Counted from the first letter of the stretch, positions 1 to 10,957 are shown. The stretch: DNA of 64,000 nucleotides from Lactobacillus johnsonii (GCF_013487865.1 NZ_CP047409.1:1116001-1180000), one strand, 5' to 3'. Program-made: numbers and translations. The notes: generated by a model from the sequence alone, not told the origin.

Positions 1-794
1 GTTGAAGTGGTAAAAGGAGCAGCCGGTTGACGTTTTCTTTCCTTTTTAACTACTTTTGTAACTTCAAAGTTTTTTCGCTTATCAATTCGCTTTAAAACAT
101 CTTGAACTGCTTCGTTATTTGGCAATTCCTGTTTTTTGCCTTTAATGCCATAAAAAGCACCCTTAAACTTTTCTGAGCCCTTTTCAAAATCAGCATCAAT
201 AGTCCAGTACTCTTCTGGCTTAAAGTTCTTGATTTCATTTTCACGATCAATTACTAACTTCAAGGCAATCGATTGAACACGTCCAGCTGACAAACCTTTC
301 TTTACCTTTTGCCACAAAATCGGACTAATTGAATAACCAACCAAACGGTCTAGGACACGACGAGCTTGTTGAGCATCAACAATATCCATATCAATAGTTC
401 TTGGATTCTTAAAGGCATTCTTAACAGCATCTTTAGTAATTTCGTTAAAAGCAACGCGGTTATGTTCTTTTGGATCTAGATTTAATGCATGAGCGACATG
501 CCAAGCAATCGCTTCTCCTTCTCGATCCGGGTCGGAAGCAAGATAAACATATTTTGCTTTTTTAGCTTCACTCTTTAATTCTTTAATCGTATCGCCTTTT
601 CCACGAATGGAAATATACTTTGGTTCATAGTCATGTTCTACATCCACTCCCATTTGAGACTTGGGTAAATCACGAATATGGCCTTTTGAAGCAATAACAT
701 GATAATTTTTTCCTAAATATTTTTCAATTGTCTTAGCCTTATGAGGAGACTCGACAATAACTAAATTCTTTTTATTTTTTCGTTTAGTAGGCAT
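1..794 (-). CDS. topA: DNA topoisomerase I, N-terminal part (runs off the left edge)
   Basis: This is a type IA topoisomerase that relaxes negative supercoils through a transient 5'-phosphotyrosine break. The visible 264 codons begin [20 protein letters not shown], the start of the Toprim domain. The acidic [12 protein letters not shown] motif lies near residues 87-98, and SAGRVQS, typical of bacterial TopA, follows near residue 170. The active-site tyrosine would lie beyond the window edge. The ATG at 794 has a good ribosome site (AGGAAGGGG). dprA lies 65 bases upstream on the same strand, the usual dprA-topA order in Firmicutes. Confidence 0.95.
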   Translation of the reverse strand, partial: MPTKRKNKKNLVIVESPHKAKTIEKYLGKNYHVIASKGHIRDLPKSQMGVDVEHDYEPKYISIRGKGDTIKELKSEAKKAKYVYLASDPDREGEAIAWHVAHALNLDPKEHNRVAFNEITKDAVKNAFKNPRTIDMDIVDAQQARRVLDRLVGYSISPILWQKVKKGLSAGRVQSIALKLVIDRENEIKNFKPEEYWTIDADFEKGSEKFKGAFYGIKGKKQELPNNEAVQDVLKRIDKRKNFEVTKVVKKERKRQPAAPFTTS

Positions 795-859
795 AGAATG
801 CCCCTTCCTTGCACAATTTCTACCAAATTCTAAAATACCAAAAATTTTACTCTTGTCAA

Positions 860-1705
860 CTAAAGCAAATTTTTAAAATCAGCATTAACCAGTGGATAAG
901 CACCAGCGGCAATTAGCTCATTAGGGCCTTCTGACAAAGGACTTGAGACTGGTCCCGGAACTGCAAAAATATTGCGATTTTCTTCTAAAGCAATATTTGC
1001 AGTAATTAAGGAGCCCGATCTTTTTCTAGCTTCAGTCACAATAATATTTTTACTTAAGCCCGCAAGTATACGGTTCCTTTGCGGAAAGCGATGAGGTCTT
1101 GGCGGAGTATCAGGTAAATATTCACTGATCAATAGCCCGTTCGCCATAATTTCTTCCTGGAGCATTTTGTTTTCTTGCGGATAAAAATGGTTGAGTCCAT
1201 TTCCAATCACGGCAATTGTCTTACCGTGATTTTTTAATGTTTCTTGATGAGCAATTCCATCCACTCCGCGTGCTAAGCCACTAGCAATAACAAAATCTTG
1301 CTGTATCAGCTGGGGAATTAATTGTTTTAAGACAAAACGACTATAGTTTGTCGGCTGTCTTGCGCCAACTATAACTGTAATCTCCTTTTTAAGCAAGGAT
1401 AAGTCTCCTCTAGTAAAAAGAAGTGTTGGTGCATTATACATTTCACGGAGTGCATTTGGATAGATTGTATCAAAAATAGTGATAACATCACACTGTAATT
1501 CAATTCTTTCAATCCAAGAATTAAACTTATCATTTTTCATTGCAGCTAAAACAAGATTTTGGATATTTGATTTTAATGATAAACTCTCTATTTTGTCAAC
1601 TGTTACTTCTTCACCAGCAGTAAAATTCGCTACAATTTTTCCTATAGTAGTAATGCCAAGACCTTGCTGTAATTTTAACCTTAAACAAAATTCTTTCAAA
1701 TTCAT
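860..1705 (-). CDS. dprA: DNA processing protein DprA
   Basis: DprA loads RecA on incoming single-stranded DNA during natural transformation. The 281-residue protein has the Rossmann-like DprA core: [13 protein letters not shown] near residue 115, [13 protein letters not shown] near residue 142, the [22 protein letters not shown] block near 230-250, and an N-terminal helix-hairpin-helix-like region. The length is normal for lactobacilli, which often lack the C-terminal winged helix. It sits between rnhB and topA. Its ribosome site GGAGG is buried in a hairpin formed with the rnhB-dprA gap (separate feature). Competence itself cannot be judged from this window. Confidence 0.95.
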   Translation of the reverse strand: MNLKEFCLRLKLQQGLGITTIGKIVANFTAGEEVTVDKIESLSLKSNIQNLVLAAMKNDKFNSWIERIELQCDVITIFDTIYPNALREMYNAPTLLFTRGDLSLLKKEITVIVGARQPTNYSRFVLKQLIPQLIQQDFVIASGLARGVDGIAHQETLKNHGKTIAVIGNGLNHFYPQENKMLQEEIMANGLLISEYLPDTPPRPHRFPQRNRILAGLSKNIIVTEARKRSGSLITANIALEENRNIFAVPGPVSSPLSEGPNELIAAGAYPLVNADFKNLL

Positions 1706-1711
1706 ATAAAT

Positions 1712-1748
1712 AAAACCTCCACTATCATGTACGCAAAAGTGAAGGTTT
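1712..1748 (-). promoter_or_regulatory. Stem-loop covering the dprA ribosome binding site
   Basis: On the minus strand AAACCTTCACT pairs with AGTGGAGGTTT across a 14-base loop, giving an 11-bp stem with one G-U pair. The 3' arm contains the GGAGG that lies just before the dprA ATG. It could act as an rnhB terminator, since a weak T-rich stretch follows, or mask dprA translation in read-through transcripts. The pairing is seen in the sequence; the role is inference. Confidence 0.5.
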
Positions 1749-1757
1749 ATTTTTTAA

Positions 1758-2510
1758 TTATTTTTCGTATTCACTAACTGGAGCAAAAGATCTCCGATGA
1801 ATCGGGGTTGGACCGTATTTTTTAAGAGCCTCCATGTGCTCACGGGTTCCGTAGCCTGCATTATGTTTAAAATCATATTCTGGATAGAGCTCACCATAAG
1901 CATCCATTAAGTTATCCCGAAACACTTTAGCTACAATACTAGCGGCAGCAATTGAGTTAGACTTAGCATCCCCATGAATTAATTTAACTTGGGGAATGTT
2001 TAAAGGTACATTCATCGCATCAACTAATAAGGCATCCGGCTTTACTTTTAGACCTTGAACAGCATGAGCCATTGCCACACGATCTGCTTCATAAATATTA
2101 ATCTGATCAATTACATCATTATTAGCTAAGCCGACACTAACACTGACAGCTTTTTCTAGAATCTTTGGAAAAAGCGCCTGCCTCTTCTTAGGTGATAATT
2201 TTTTTGAGTCATTAACATCAATTAAATCAAAATCATGTGGCAAAATAACCGCAGCTGTAACTACAGGTCCAGCAAGCGGTCCACGCCCTACTTCATCAAC
2301 CCCAGCAACAAGTTGATCCTTTTGCCAAAATTCTTTTTCATAAGAAAAACGTGATTGAAATTGAGCTAATGCTTTAGCATATTTAGCTTGTCTTTTTTCA
2401 TAGCTAATTAAGAGCTTTTGGACGCCTTTTCGTTCATCAGCTTTTAATTCTTCTAATTGCTCTTTGCTTACTTCTCCTTGAAGTAAGTTCTTTATCTCAG
2501 TAATCGTCAT
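1758..2510 (-). CDS. rnhB: Ribonuclease HII
   Basis: RNase HII removes ribonucleotides and RNA primers from DNA-RNA hybrids. The 250-residue protein has the family signature [17 protein letters not shown] near residues 68-84, containing the first catalytic Asp and Glu. It also has [10 protein letters not shown] and the [10 protein letters not shown] segment with a further acidic residue. An N-terminal extension of about 65 residues is usual for Firmicute RnhB. Its start overlaps the end of ylqF by 4 bases (ATGA), so the two are translationally coupled. Confidence 0.95.
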   Translation of the reverse strand: MTITEIKNLLQGEVSKEQLEELKADERKGVQKLLISYEKRQAKYAKALAQFQSRFSYEKEFWQKDQLVAGVDEVGRGPLAGPVVTAAVILPHDFDLIDVNDSKKLSPKKRQALFPKILEKAVSVSVGLANNDVIDQINIYEADRVAMAHAVQGLKVKPDALLVDAMNVPLNIPQVKLIHGDAKSNSIAAASIVAKVFRDNLMDAYGELYPEYDFKHNAGYGTREHMEALKKYGPTPIHRRSFAPVSEYEK

Positions 2511-3346
2511 CTAAGATCGAATGTAATCCTTCCCAATTTTCCCTTGCGTAAACGTTGAAGCATAAAGAGTGAAAACTTATCATAGTCATCTCGCATACCG
2601 TATTTATTGGTCATTGCTAACAATAAATCTGGATTAGACATACTGTCCATCTCTTCACTTGAAATTCGTGCAAATTTAACAAGATCATCGTGATAATTTT
2701 GCTTCAAAAATTCAATCACAAATAAGGCAACGTCATCGGGATGAAAAATATCCGCCTTAATTGCCCCGCAAGCTGCTAATTTGTAACCTACTTCTTGATC
2801 AGAAAACTTAGGCCACAAAATCCCGGGTGTATCTAAAATTTGCACATTAGTCTTGGTTTTGAGCCAACTTTGTCCACGTGTTACACCAGGCTTATCACCA
2901 ACAATTGCAGCATTTCTTCCAACCATACGATTAATAATAGTAGATTTACCACAATTTGGAATTCCTGCAATAGCTACTCGAATCATTGGATTTGATGCAC
3001 CTTTTGCAATTAATTTATCTGTCTTTTCCTTACCAGCCAACTTGATAATTTTAAATAGACTAGTCATATTTGTAGTATGCTGGGCATCCATCGAAATCAC
3101 GAAGTTACCCTCATCTTGATAATAATGAGTCCATTTTTTAGTTTGAATTGGATCAGCCAAATCAGCCTTATTTAAAACAATAATATGCGGTTTCTTCTTT
3201 GTTAATTGTCCAATCATTGGATTACGAGAAGAAACTGGTAAACGCGCATCTAAAACTTCAATTAAGACATCAATCAAGTCTAGATTATCTTCTAGCTGAT
3301 TTTTAGCCTTATTCATATGTCCTGGATACCATTGAATAGTTGCCAT
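2507..3346 (-). CDS. ylqF: Ribosome biogenesis GTPase YlqF/RbgA
   Basis: This circularly permuted GTPase drives late assembly of the 50S subunit. The permuted order is visible: NKAD (G4) near residue 60, then [13 protein letters not shown] (G1) near 128-140, then DTPG (G3) near 172. The N-terminal [10 protein letters not shown] matches RbgA. At 279 residues it has the normal length. It is 2 bases from the upstream S41 protease gene and overlaps rnhB downstream, so it lies in an operon. Confidence 0.95.
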   Translation of the reverse strand: MATIQWYPGHMNKAKNQLEDNLDLIDVLIEVLDARLPVSSRNPMIGQLTKKKPHIIVLNKADLADPIQTKKWTHYYQDEGNFVISMDAQHTTNMTSLFKIIKLAGKEKTDKLIAKGASNPMIRVAIAGIPNCGKSTIINRMVGRNAAIVGDKPGVTRGQSWLKTKTNVQILDTPGILWPKFSDQEVGYKLAACGAIKADIFHPDDVALFVIEFLKQNYHDDLVKFARISSEEMDSMSNPDLLLAMTNKYGMRDDYDKFSLFMLQRLRKGKLGRITFDLR

Positions 3347-3348
3347 TT

Positions 3349-4800
3349 TTAATCCTCCATTTCCTTTAGATTTAAACTCATTGCCTTCTTTAAAGCAGGA
3401 TTATCATCTTGCAGTTTTTGTGCAACCGCTAAATAAAGTTGCGCTTGTACTTGCCCATTTACTATACCATCTGCTGTCAAGCCATGGGCTTTTTGAAACT
3501 GAATAACTGCATTCTTAGTTTCATCATCAAAAACTCCTGTAACGTGCTTTGGCATATAACCTAAGGCAGTCAAATATTGCTGCAGAGTTGCCACATCAAC
3601 ACCAGTCATTGATTTCTTCAGAATACTCATACTTTGGAATTGAGGTAGTTTAGCTAAAGAAGATTCAGGAACAGGATAAGTTGGCTTTAATCCTTTTTTA
3701 TTGATCCAAGTTCCATCAGGTGTAAGCCACTTAGCAATTGTATATTTATATTCTGAATCTTGCGTCTGCCCTACTTCTTGCACCGTTCCCTTCCCATAGC
3801 TCGTTTGACCAACTGAAACCGCCCGGTGATTTTGAACCAGAGCTGCAGTAAAGATTTCACTAGCACTGGCTGTATTAGCATTAATCAAAATAATCGGCTT
3901 TAGACTTGTATGGAAGCCACCAGAAAGCTTTTTATCAGAGTGAATAACTTCTTTTTGCTTACGATCCTGATATTGCATAATAATTTTATTATTTGGTAAG
4001 AAATATGATGCAGACTTCAAAGCAGCATCCATTGCACCACCAGGATTATCTTGCAAGTCAATAATTAACTTAGGATATTTTTTAGTATCAATTGACTTTA
4101 AAGCACTCTTTAAATCTTTAGCCGTATTAACGTCAAATTGTGTAATTGTAATAATTGTTGCGTTACCTTCAGTTCGCTTAGTTAAGCTAGATTGGGAGAT
4201 TTTAGCGCGCTTTAAGGTAACGTTAAAAGTAGAGTTAGCACGTCTAAGTTTCAAGGTAACTTTTGTACCAATTTTTCCTCTGACTAAAGGAGCTACTTTA
4301 CTAAACTGAGCTGCACTTACTTTTTTATTATTAACGGCAACAATCTCATCGCCAGGCTTAATAGTACTTTTCGAAGCTGGAGAATCAGCAACAATAGAGT
4401 CCACAACAACTTTATTGTTGCGTACTGCCATCTGAATACCTACTCCGCCAAAACTTGAACCCTCTAACATATTATTGACTTGTTCTTGATTTGCTCCACT
4501 TAATCCCTCAGAAAAAGGATCATTAAGACTATTAAGCATCCCGTTAATTGCCCCTTGGCGCAATGTTTGCGGTGAGACTTTTTTATAATATGAACCTTGT
4601 AATTGCTCATACACTTTTTCAACTTGATAAAAAGGAGACTTTAATTCCTTAACTTCCATAATTCCAAAGGTCAAACCTGCGCCAATTGCCGCACCAGCTA
4701 TACCAGTTAACAAAAATTGAGCATATTTGGGAAGATGCTTCTTTTTATTATTTGAAATTTCTTTATTTTGATGAGAATTATTTGGTTCTACTTCTGCCAT
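3349..4800 (-). CDS. S41-family C-terminal processing peptidase with peptidoglycan-binding domain
   Basis: This is a membrane-anchored CtpA-like serine protease. After a Lys-rich cytoplasmic tail one transmembrane segment spans about residues 27-48. A PDZ domain follows ([15 protein letters not shown] onward, about 117-200). The S41 catalytic domain comes next, with the serine in [12 protein letters not shown] and the lysine in YGKGTVQE. The C-terminus carries a PG_binding_1 repeat ([15 protein letters not shown], ending [13 protein letters not shown]). The 483-residue length is typical. Substrates in lactobacilli are not known to me. Confidence 0.92.
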   Translation of the reverse strand: MAEVEPNNSHQNKEISNNKKKHLPKYAQFLLTGIAGAAIGAGLTFGIMEVKELKSPFYQVEKVYEQLQGSYYKKVSPQTLRQGAINGMLNSLNDPFSEGLSGANQEQVNNMLEGSSFGGVGIQMAVRNNKVVVDSIVADSPASKSTIKPGDEIVAVNNKKVSAAQFSKVAPLVRGKIGTKVTLKLRRANSTFNVTLKRAKISQSSLTKRTEGNATIITITQFDVNTAKDLKSALKSIDTKKYPKLIIDLQDNPGGAMDAALKSASYFLPNNKIIMQYQDRKQKEVIHSDKKLSGGFHTSLKPIILINANTASASEIFTAALVQNHRAVSVGQTSYGKGTVQEVGQTQDSEYKYTIAKWLTPDGTWINKKGLKPTYPVPESSLAKLPQFQSMSILKKSMTGVDVATLQQYLTALGYMPKHVTGVFDDETKNAVIQFQKAHGLTADGIVNGQVQAQLYLAVAQKLQDDNPALKKAMSLNLKEMED

Positions 4801-4807
4801 ATTAGCC

Positions 4808-5035
4808 TCAGTTCATATTATCTAAATATAATTGATATGCCTTGTCAAAAACGCTCATGCTTGGTAAATAACCAGCATTTAATTCTAAGTATTCTGATAA
4901 TTTTTCATAGTCTTCTTCTTGTTTTGGAAAAGAGCTGTCATGTTGAGCATTATTAGCAAATTCAGCAATATCATCTAAAGAATCAGGATTTCTTTGAGTC
5001 ATTAAAAAACGATAAAAGCTCTCACGATAAGCCAT
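4808..5035 (-). CDS. YozE family small protein
   Basis: This 75-residue acidic protein matches the YozE_SAM_like family ([12 protein letters not shown], then the [19 protein letters not shown] stretch, then YEKLSEYLE). The family is a small helical domain of unknown role in Firmicutes. Its ATG shares one base with the degV stop codon (TAATG), and the S41 gene follows 7 bases after its end, so it is in the middle of an operon. Confidence 0.85.
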   Translation of the reverse strand: MAYRESFYRFLMTQRNPDSLDDIAEFANNAQHDSSFPKQEEDYEKLSEYLELNAGYLPSMSVFDKAYQLYLDNMN

Positions 5036-5892
5036 TAAAAGTCCTCCGTTGTATAGAATACTGCATAAGCACCACTACCAGCATGAGTTGCAATAATTGG
5101 ACTAGTAACACGAGTTAACACTTTAATATCAGGATTAATTTCTTTAATTTTATTAGTCCAAACTTCCATATCTTCAGGCGTATCAACATAAGAAATTGCT
5201 ACTTCTTTGATATCGTGCTTATGTTCTTCAATGTCCTTTAAAACACGTTTATCAAAGTTCTTAGAAAATTTCTTCCCGCGGCCTTTCTTAGCAACGTCTA
5301 AATTTCCGCCTGGCATATGCAATTCAATTCTAATATTTAATAAAGTAGCAATTTTACCAGCCAATGGTCCAAGACGTCCACCTTTAATCAAATTATTTAG
5401 GTTAACTACCATCATTTGTAATTTTTGTTTCTTTTTAAGGTCTTCAACATGATTTACAATTTCTTCAAGACTCTTGCCTGCTTGCGCATCCTTAGCAGCG
5501 GCCAGCACTTGATAAGCTTCGGCGCGGTCAGTTAGTTCAGAATCAATTAAAGTTACTTCTTTAGTCTTTCCAATTATGTCAGCAGCCTGTCTAGCAGCTT
5601 CAATTGTCCCACTTAAAGAACGAGCAAGAAAAATTCCTACTACTTGGTTTCCATCGGCAGTTAATTCTTTAAATACTTTTTCAAAAATTCCGATTGATGG
5701 TTGACTTGTCTTAGGTAATTCTTCAGATTCATCCATCTTCTTCACAAATTCTTCTCGACTGATATCAATGCCATCTGTGTAAGTCTGACCATCGATAGTA
5801 ATAGTTAATGGAACGACTGTAATATCGTATTTATCAATTTCTTCAGGAGTTAATTGAACTGAGGAATCAGTTACTACTTTAATCTTAGCCAT
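5035..5892 (-). CDS. DegV family fatty-acid-binding protein
   Basis: DegV (FakB-like) proteins bind a fatty acid in the groove between two domains; some present it to fatty acid kinase. Family marks in the 285 residues are the start [29 protein letters not shown] text near residue 85-95, the [17 protein letters not shown] segment near 167-184, and the C-terminal [14 protein letters not shown]. It is the first gene of the degV-yozE-S41-ylqF-rnhB run. No fatty acid kinase gene is nearby, so a FakB role is only possible. Confidence 0.9.
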   Translation of the reverse strand: MAKIKVVTDSSVQLTPEEIDKYDITVVPLTITIDGQTYTDGIDISREEFVKKMDESEELPKTSQPSIGIFEKVFKELTADGNQVVGIFLARSLSGTIEAARQAADIIGKTKEVTLIDSELTDRAEAYQVLAAAKDAQAGKSLEEIVNHVEDLKKKQKLQMMVVNLNNLIKGGRLGPLAGKIATLLNIRIELHMPGGNLDVAKKGRGKKFSKNFDKRVLKDIEEHKHDIKEVAISYVDTPEDMEVWTNKIKEINPDIKVLTRVTSPIIATHAGSGAYAVFYTTEDF

Positions 5893-6036
5893 TCTAAGTG
5901 CTATCCCCTATTCTTCTATAATTATTATTCTATGTTAGAATTTATTAAGTACAACCTCAAGTATATCAAAAATACAAAAATGAGTTAAAATTTATTAAAT
6001 AGATTATAAAGTTATTATACAAGGCGGAATAAATGA

Positions 6037-6702
6037 ATGTCTTTTAAACAATTGTGGCAAGAACCCAAAAATCGATCTAAAACCTATAACATTTTGAACA
6101 ACATTTTTAGTGCCATCACTCATGGAATTGGCTTTGGGCTAGCTGTTGCAGGATTGGTAGTTTTAATTGTGAAAGCTGCCCATACAGGAAGTGCCCTGAG
6201 GGTGACAGCTTTTACTCTTTATGGTTCTAGTTTGATTATCCTTTATCTTTTTTCAACACTCTATCATAGTTTGATTTTTACTCGAGCTAGGCGAGTGTTT
6301 CAAATATTCGATCACTCTTCAATTTTTATTTTAATTACTGGAACCTATACTCCTTATACCTTAGTTGCAATTGGCGGGGTAAAGGGATGGGTAATGTTTG
6401 GTATTATTTTAGCCCTGGCTATTTTTGGTATTTTATTTTATATCTTTAATCAGGGAAAACATGTTGTTTTAGATACTATCCTTTACGTATTAATGGGCTG
6501 GATTGTAATTATTGCTTCCAGTACCCTTTACCCAGTTCTTGGACCAACTGGATTTTGGCTCTTAGTCTGGGGCGGAATTGCCTATACTGTTGGTGCCATC
6601 TTATTTTCAATGCGCGGCGTTCCTTACATTCATGTGATTTGGCACATGTTTGTTTTATTAGGTTCAATCCTGATGTATTTTTCAATTTTGTTTTATGTTT
6701 AA
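6037..6702 (+). CDS. Hemolysin III / PAQR family membrane protein
   Basis: The 221-residue protein has seven predicted membrane segments and the PAQR/HlyIII signatures: ITHGIGFGLAVAG near residue 28, STLYHSLIF with a conserved Ser and His near 74-82, FDHSSIFILITGTYTP near 93-106, and a C-terminal HVIWHMFVLLGS. These Ser/His/Asp residues form a metal site in the family. The hemolytic name is historical and the role in lactobacilli is unclear. It is convergent with cca through a shared terminator. Confidence 0.9.
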   Translation: MSFKQLWQEPKNRSKTYNILNNIFSAITHGIGFGLAVAGLVVLIVKAAHTGSALRVTAFTLYGSSLIILYLFSTLYHSLIFTRARRVFQIFDHSSIFILITGTYTPYTLVAIGGVKGWVMFGIILALAIFGILFYIFNQGKHVVLDTILYVLMGWIVIIASSTLYPVLGPTGFWLLVWGGIAYTVGAILFSMRGVPYIHVIWHMFVLLGSILMYFSILFYV

Positions 6703-6748
6703 AAAAGAAGCAGACAGTGAATTTTCATTATCACTGCCTGCTTTTTTT
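6703..6748. terminator. Terminator between hemolysin III gene and cca
   Basis: GCAGACAGTGA pairs with TCACTGCCTGC apart from one unpaired position, flanked by A- and T-runs on both sides. It fits a bidirectional intrinsic terminator for two convergent genes. Confidence 0.85.
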
Positions 6749-6750
6749 GG

Positions 6751-7947
6751 TTAATGATTTAAAGAAATAAATTCAGTAATCGCTGCCTTGTTATTACTAA
6801 TTACTCCCTCTAAAACGGCTTTTTTAATTTCTTCTAATAAAAGCCCAACTCTTGGTCCAGCTGGAATACCATTTTTCAATAAAAAGTGGCCATCTATCAC
6901 TAGGTCACGATTATTCTTAATTGGCAATGCTTCGTAACTATCAACTAAGGCACTCCCATTGACTGGTTGGCCCAAAATATGAGCTAAATCAATTGTTGAA
7001 ACAATTGTTTCTAAACCAGCTTTATACAAATCATAATTATTTGGAGCGTGTGAACTAATTAAGTCAAAGAAAGCAACAATATCAGCTACTTGACGCTCCA
7101 TTGCGTTAGAATTCTTCCACAGCCGCATAAAGTGAGGAATCTTGTCATTTGGTAATTTTAGTAAAATAATCATCAAAGCCCATAGATTAGCTTCATTAGT
7201 AGGGCTAAAATTAAGTTGAGGATAAAGAGCTAAATTCTCTTTTTTACCCCTAAAACCGGGTACTTCTTCTGATAAACCAGTATCTAAAAAGATTTGGAAT
7301 GCCTTTTGGCTACCAGGAGCAATCCCCATTTTTATGAATTCATCTCTGATACGTTCAACAGAAATTTTACTTAGTAACTCATGATTGTCACTAATTGCCT
7401 GTTCGGTTTCTGGTTCAAGCGTAAATTGCAATTGACTCATAAATCGAACTGCACGCATCATTCTTAAGGCATCTTCATGAAAACGATTCTCAGCTTTTCC
7501 AACGGCACGAATCAAATGCTTTTCTAAGTCACCTAGTCCGTCAAAATGATCAATAATATTTCCATCTACGTCCATTGCTAGAGCATTAATAGTGAAATCA
7601 CGCCGCTTTAAATCTTCTGATAGGTTTTGGACAAAAGTTACATGGTCGGGTCTACGGAAATCTTGGTAGCCTGATTCAGTTCTGAAAGTTGTAATTTCAT
7701 AGCTTTCACCCTCATAAAGAACAGTGACGGTTCCGTGCTTAATTCCAGTATCAATTGTTTTCTTAAAAATTTGCTTAATTTCCATCGGATAGGCGCTAGT
7801 TGCAATATCGACATCATGAATATGCCGATTTAAAAGCAGGTCTCGCACACTCCCGCCGACAAAATAGGCCTCATACCCCGCCTCATTAATCTCTTTTAAA
7901 ACTGGAAGCGCAGCGGTAAAAACTTCCGGTAAATTATTAATCTTCAT
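6751..7947 (-). CDS. cca: CCA-adding tRNA nucleotidyltransferase
   Basis: This class II enzyme adds CCA to tRNA 3' ends. It shows the class II motifs: [11 protein letters not shown], the DVDIATSA metal-binding pair, [12 protein letters not shown], and [12 protein letters not shown]. The ATG at 7947 is preferred over a GTG nine codons earlier, because AGGGGAATAGGGAA precedes the ATG at proper spacing while the GTG has its AGAGGT directly abutting. The resulting length of about 398 residues is normal for Firmicute CCA enzymes. The gene is divergent from the yitT-family gene. Confidence 0.93.
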   Translation of the reverse strand: MKINNLPEVFTAALPVLKEINEAGYEAYFVGGSVRDLLLNRHIHDVDIATSAYPMEIKQIFKKTIDTGIKHGTVTVLYEGESYEITTFRTESGYQDFRRPDHVTFVQNLSEDLKRRDFTINALAMDVDGNIIDHFDGLGDLEKHLIRAVGKAENRFHEDALRMMRAVRFMSQLQFTLEPETEQAISDNHELLSKISVERIRDEFIKMGIAPGSQKAFQIFLDTGLSEEVPGFRGKKENLALYPQLNFSPTNEANLWALMIILLKLPNDKIPHFMRLWKNSNAMERQVADIVAFFDLISSHAPNNYDLYKAGLETIVSTIDLAHILGQPVNGSALVDSYEALPIKNNRDLVIDGHFLLKNGIPAGPRVGLLLEEIKKAVLEGVISNNKAAITEFISLNH

Positions 7948-8003
7948 ATATTCCCTATTCCCCTTAATTTTCACACCTCTTAATATAGAAAGAAGGAAGT
8001 AAC

Positions 8004-8894
8004 ATGACTAAATTATTTAATAAACAACTCTTTAAACAAATATTCTTCATTACTCTAGGTTGCAGTATCTATGCCCTTAGCCTAGATGCCATCAGCATCC
8101 CTAACAAACTTGCTGATGGTGGAATTAGTGGTATTGCCCTTTTACTTAGGTATTGGTTCCACATCAATCCAGGTTTATCCACGTTACTTCTAAACATCCC
8201 CCTAATTATAATCGGATATCGCTTTATGGGCAAACGACTCCTTGCTTTGACAATCTGGGGCACACTTTGTCTATCCTTCTTTTTATCTTTTTGGCTTCAT
8301 CTTCCTATTATAAACCAATTAAATTTAGACCATGATCTTTTTATTGCTGGTGTATTAGCAGGTTTATTTTCTGGTGTTGGGATCGGGATTGTATTTAAAT
8401 ACGGCGGAACCACGGGTGGAACAGATATTATTGCCAGAATCTTAGATTTAAAATTAGGTATTCCAGTTGGAAAATCTTTACTAGCTCTTGACGCTTTTGT
8501 CTTAACTATTTCTCTTAGTTACCTTGATATTAAACATATGATTTATACTTTGCTAGCTAGTTTTGTTTTAGCTAGAATTACTGATTCGATTCAAGCTGGG
8601 GCTTATGCTGCACGGGGATTGTTTATTATTTCTGATAAATATGAACAAATCGCTAAAATGATTGATGTTCAGTTAGATCGAGGATATACCTTCATAAATG
8701 CAGAGGGTGGATTTGATCGCTCAGCTAAAAAAATTATTTACTGTGTAATTTCACCGCGTGAAATTAGTCAGGTTAAAGAATTAATCTTGCGCGAAGATCC
8801 AAATGCCTTTGTTTCAGTAATTGATGTTCATGAGGCCCTAGGTCAAGGCTTTACTTATGAAAGAAAAAAGAGAAATATTTTCTTTAGAAGATAG
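8004..8894 (+). CDS. YitT family membrane protein (DUF2179)
   Basis: This 296-residue protein has five to six N-terminal membrane helices, then a soluble C-terminal DUF2179 domain (about residues 215-290, ending [20 protein letters not shown]). The loop [16 protein letters not shown] is typical of YitT proteins. Function is unknown; membership in the family is clear. The start has AGAAGGAAG 7 bases upstream, and a perfect palindromic terminator follows. Confidence 0.9.
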   Translation: MTKLFNKQLFKQIFFITLGCSIYALSLDAISIPNKLADGGISGIALLLRYWFHINPGLSTLLLNIPLIIIGYRFMGKRLLALTIWGTLCLSFFLSFWLHLPIINQLNLDHDLFIAGVLAGLFSGVGIGIVFKYGGTTGGTDIIARILDLKLGIPVGKSLLALDAFVLTISLSYLDIKHMIYTLLASFVLARITDSIQAGAYAARGLFIISDKYEQIAKMIDVQLDRGYTFINAEGGFDRSAKKIIYCVISPREISQVKELILREDPNAFVSVIDVHEALGQGFTYERKKRNIFFRR

Positions 8895-8920
8895 TAGTTT
8901 CTTTTTATCTTTAAAGGCGG

Positions 8921-8948
8921 AAAAGTTTGGAGTTAACTCCAAACTTTT
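8921..8948 (+). terminator. Terminator after the yitT-family gene
   Basis: A perfect 28-base palindrome (AAAAGTTTGGAGTT and its complement) followed by TTATTT. The symmetry lets it work in both directions. Confidence 0.85.
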
Positions 8949-9055
8949 ATTTATCAATTATAGCGCCCTATCTTACATTAATTAAAAAACGAGTCACTAT
9001 ACTTCACAATTTATATTGGTCTATTTTTCATTTTGGCCTTAATAAGAAGATAGTA

Positions 9056-9096
9056 AAAAACTTCCGACTTTAAGTTAAATCAGAAGTTTTTATTTT
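9056..9096. terminator. Terminator-like hairpin left of the IS1182 element
   Basis: AAAAACTTCCGA pairs with TCAGAAGTTTTT, with one mismatch that wobbles. It may be the remains of a terminator from genes displaced by the island. It lies outside the IS ends, although the transposase reading frame runs into it. Confidence 0.5.
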
Positions 9097-10811
9097 TGCG
9101 CGCGTTTTTCGGTCGAAAAAGTGTCTGGGAAAAAACTAATTCTCAGGTACAAAAAGACGATCAAGCCAACTCTTAATTTGAGTAGCTTGACCGTCTTTTT
9201 TTTTCTATTTTTATTTGCACATAAAGCAGATCGGTCTTTGGACCATCTTCTGTGCCAATACTTGCTTAAGTTCATCATCATCAAGGCTATTCCTACATCA
9301 GTTTCAACCTTCTTTTTACCTCTTAGATGAGTTCGGCGCATGCCAAAGACGTTCTTCAAATGTCCAAAAACTGGCTCGACATCATACTTTCTCATGCTGT
9401 AGATGTGCTTGCCTTCAGGACTTTGAAGAACTTCTTTTGTCTTTTCTTTTAAATACTGCCAGTTAGGATTATAACGTACTTGCCTTTGACGGCCGCTTTT
9501 TGTTTTAGCTAAGCGTTCCAATTCTGGTGTGATTTGGAATTCATCTGCTTCATATATCTTAAAATCACGAACCTGACCAGTAGAGTGGTCCTTGCGCTGG
9601 CTATAATATTTGAAATTGAATCTAACGCCGTTTTGATCTAAATAATAATCATCTTTTTCATTGTAGAACCAGTTAGACAGCCGGCTTGGATCATTTTTGT
9701 ACTTTCTGGTTTGTTCCTTTTCATACATGGTGTAAGGAATGAAATACTCTTTGTCTGAATACTTTTCTTCCAGCTGTGTGTAATTATATTCACTCCCATA
9801 GCCAGCGTCGGCGACAATCTTGTCAAACTTATCTAGGACCGTCATCTGTTTCAAAAAAGGCTCCAGCGTCTTGAAATCAGTTGGATTAGGATATAAGGCA
9901 AAATCAACCACGTACTGATCCGTCGTAGCCGCTTGAATATTGTAGCCTGGCTTAAGCTGGCCGTTTTTCATGTGGTCTTCCTTCATATGCATGAAAGTCG
10001 CATCATGGTCTGTCTTGGAGTAGCTGTTGCGTCCAGCAAAAATCTTCTCGGCTTCCTCGTATTTTTTCATTCGGGGCAGATAGTCTTTTTTCAAGCGATG
10101 AAGATACTTTTTAAGTCCACGTCTTCTCGCTTTTCTAGGCGAGCCACCTGGGATAGCTTTTGGTTCTTGCTCAATTTCTTTAGTCAGTTTTTCAATTTCA
10201 GCTTCGGTTTCTTGGGCTAGTTCTGCTAAGCCTTGACTAGTTTGAACTTTTTCTTTTTCCATTGCTTTAACCACTTCTTGGGCAACCAATTCATCATAAA
10301 GCTTGACTGCTTGATCTTTTAGCTTTTCATGAAACTTTTCAACAGCTTTACGCCAAACAAAAGTATAGCGATTGGCATCCGCTTCAATCTTGGTGCCATC
10401 AATAAAGATAGTCCCTTCATTGATTAAACCCTCTTGTTCTAATAAGTTGGTAAAGTACAAAAAGCTTTTCTTAATGAGCTGATTGGCATGCTTGCTAGAT
10501 CTAAAGTTATTGATGGTATGGTAAGAAATCTTTTGATGTTCTGCCAATACCATCATGGGCAGGTTTTCTTCCAACATTAATTCGATCTTTCGGCCTGAAA
10601 ATACTCTTCTGGAATAAGCAAAAAGCAGAATTTTAAGCATCATGGCCGGATGATAGGCTGGACGTCCAGTTTCGGCAGTATCTCCCAATAAAACATCTTC
10701 TGGAATTGAATCGACAAACCAGCTGATAACAGTAGCTAAATGATTGTTAGGAATAGAGAAGTCTAAATTAAGTGTTAAAGCAGTTTGACCTGTGATATAA
10801 TTTTGATACAT
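9090..10811 (-). CDS. IS1182-family transposase
   Basis: The 573-residue DDE transposase has an N-terminal DUF772 domain (residues 1-100, with GRPAYHPAMMLKILLFAYSR). The catalytic residues lie in FIDGTKIEADANR (D), VADAGYGSEYN (D) and VEPVFGHLKNVFGMRRT (E). A coiled, charged linker lies at about 180-250. The ATG has AAGGCA 7 bases upstream. The frame does not stop inside the element: it reads through a terminator hairpin (about 9150-9206) and the left inverted repeat, and ends 28 bases beyond the IS, so the last residues come from host DNA. The catalytic core appears intact. Confidence 0.9.
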   Translation of the reverse strand: MYQNYITGQTALTLNLDFSIPNNHLATVISWFVDSIPEDVLLGDTAETGRPAYHPAMMLKILLFAYSRRVFSGRKIELMLEENLPMMVLAEHQKISYHTINNFRSSKHANQLIKKSFLYFTNLLEQEGLINEGTIFIDGTKIEADANRYTFVWRKAVEKFHEKLKDQAVKLYDELVAQEVVKAMEKEKVQTSQGLAELAQETEAEIEKLTKEIEQEPKAIPGGSPRKARRRGLKKYLHRLKKDYLPRMKKYEEAEKIFAGRNSYSKTDHDATFMHMKEDHMKNGQLKPGYNIQAATTDQYVVDFALYPNPTDFKTLEPFLKQMTVLDKFDKIVADAGYGSEYNYTQLEEKYSDKEYFIPYTMYEKEQTRKYKNDPSRLSNWFYNEKDDYYLDQNGVRFNFKYYSQRKDHSTGQVRDFKIYEADEFQITPELERLAKTKSGRQRQVRYNPNWQYLKEKTKEVLQSPEGKHIYSMRKYDVEPVFGHLKNVFGMRRTHLRGKKKVETDVGIALMMMNLSKYWHRRWSKDRSALCANKNRKKKTVKLLKLRVGLIVFLYLRISFFPDTFSTEKRAQK

Positions 10812-10957
10812 TGAGATTGCCTTCTTTCATTTTGTTTTGTGGTGATTCAATAATAGCAAGGAAGGCACTTAAAGTACATAAAAAGAACGATGAAATCCAA
10901 AATGGAAATCATCGTTCTTTTTTCATGTCTGAGAATTAGTTTTTTCCCAGACACTTT
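9118..10957 (-). mobile_element. IS1182-family insertion sequence
   Basis: Perfect 29-bp inverted repeats lie at 9118-9146 and 10929-10957; the ends read AAAGTGTCTGGGAAAA. The element is about 1.84 kb with a single transposase gene on the minus strand. A strong hairpin at about 10882-10922, upstream of the transposase, would stop read-through from outside. I could not identify a target duplication: the flanks GGTCGAA and AAATGCA do not match. The family has variable or no duplications. Confidence 0.9.

Noticed and set aside
8921..8948. Perfect 28-base palindrome as a regulatory operator
   Set aside because: Its position right after the yitT-family gene and the following T-rich bases fit a terminator better.
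9933..10220. Open frames on the plus strand inside the IS1182 transposase
   Set aside because: They are shadows of the minus-strand transposase, without ribosome sites or recognisable domains. The same holds for plus-strand frames within dnaE, pyk, pfkA and the S1 gene.
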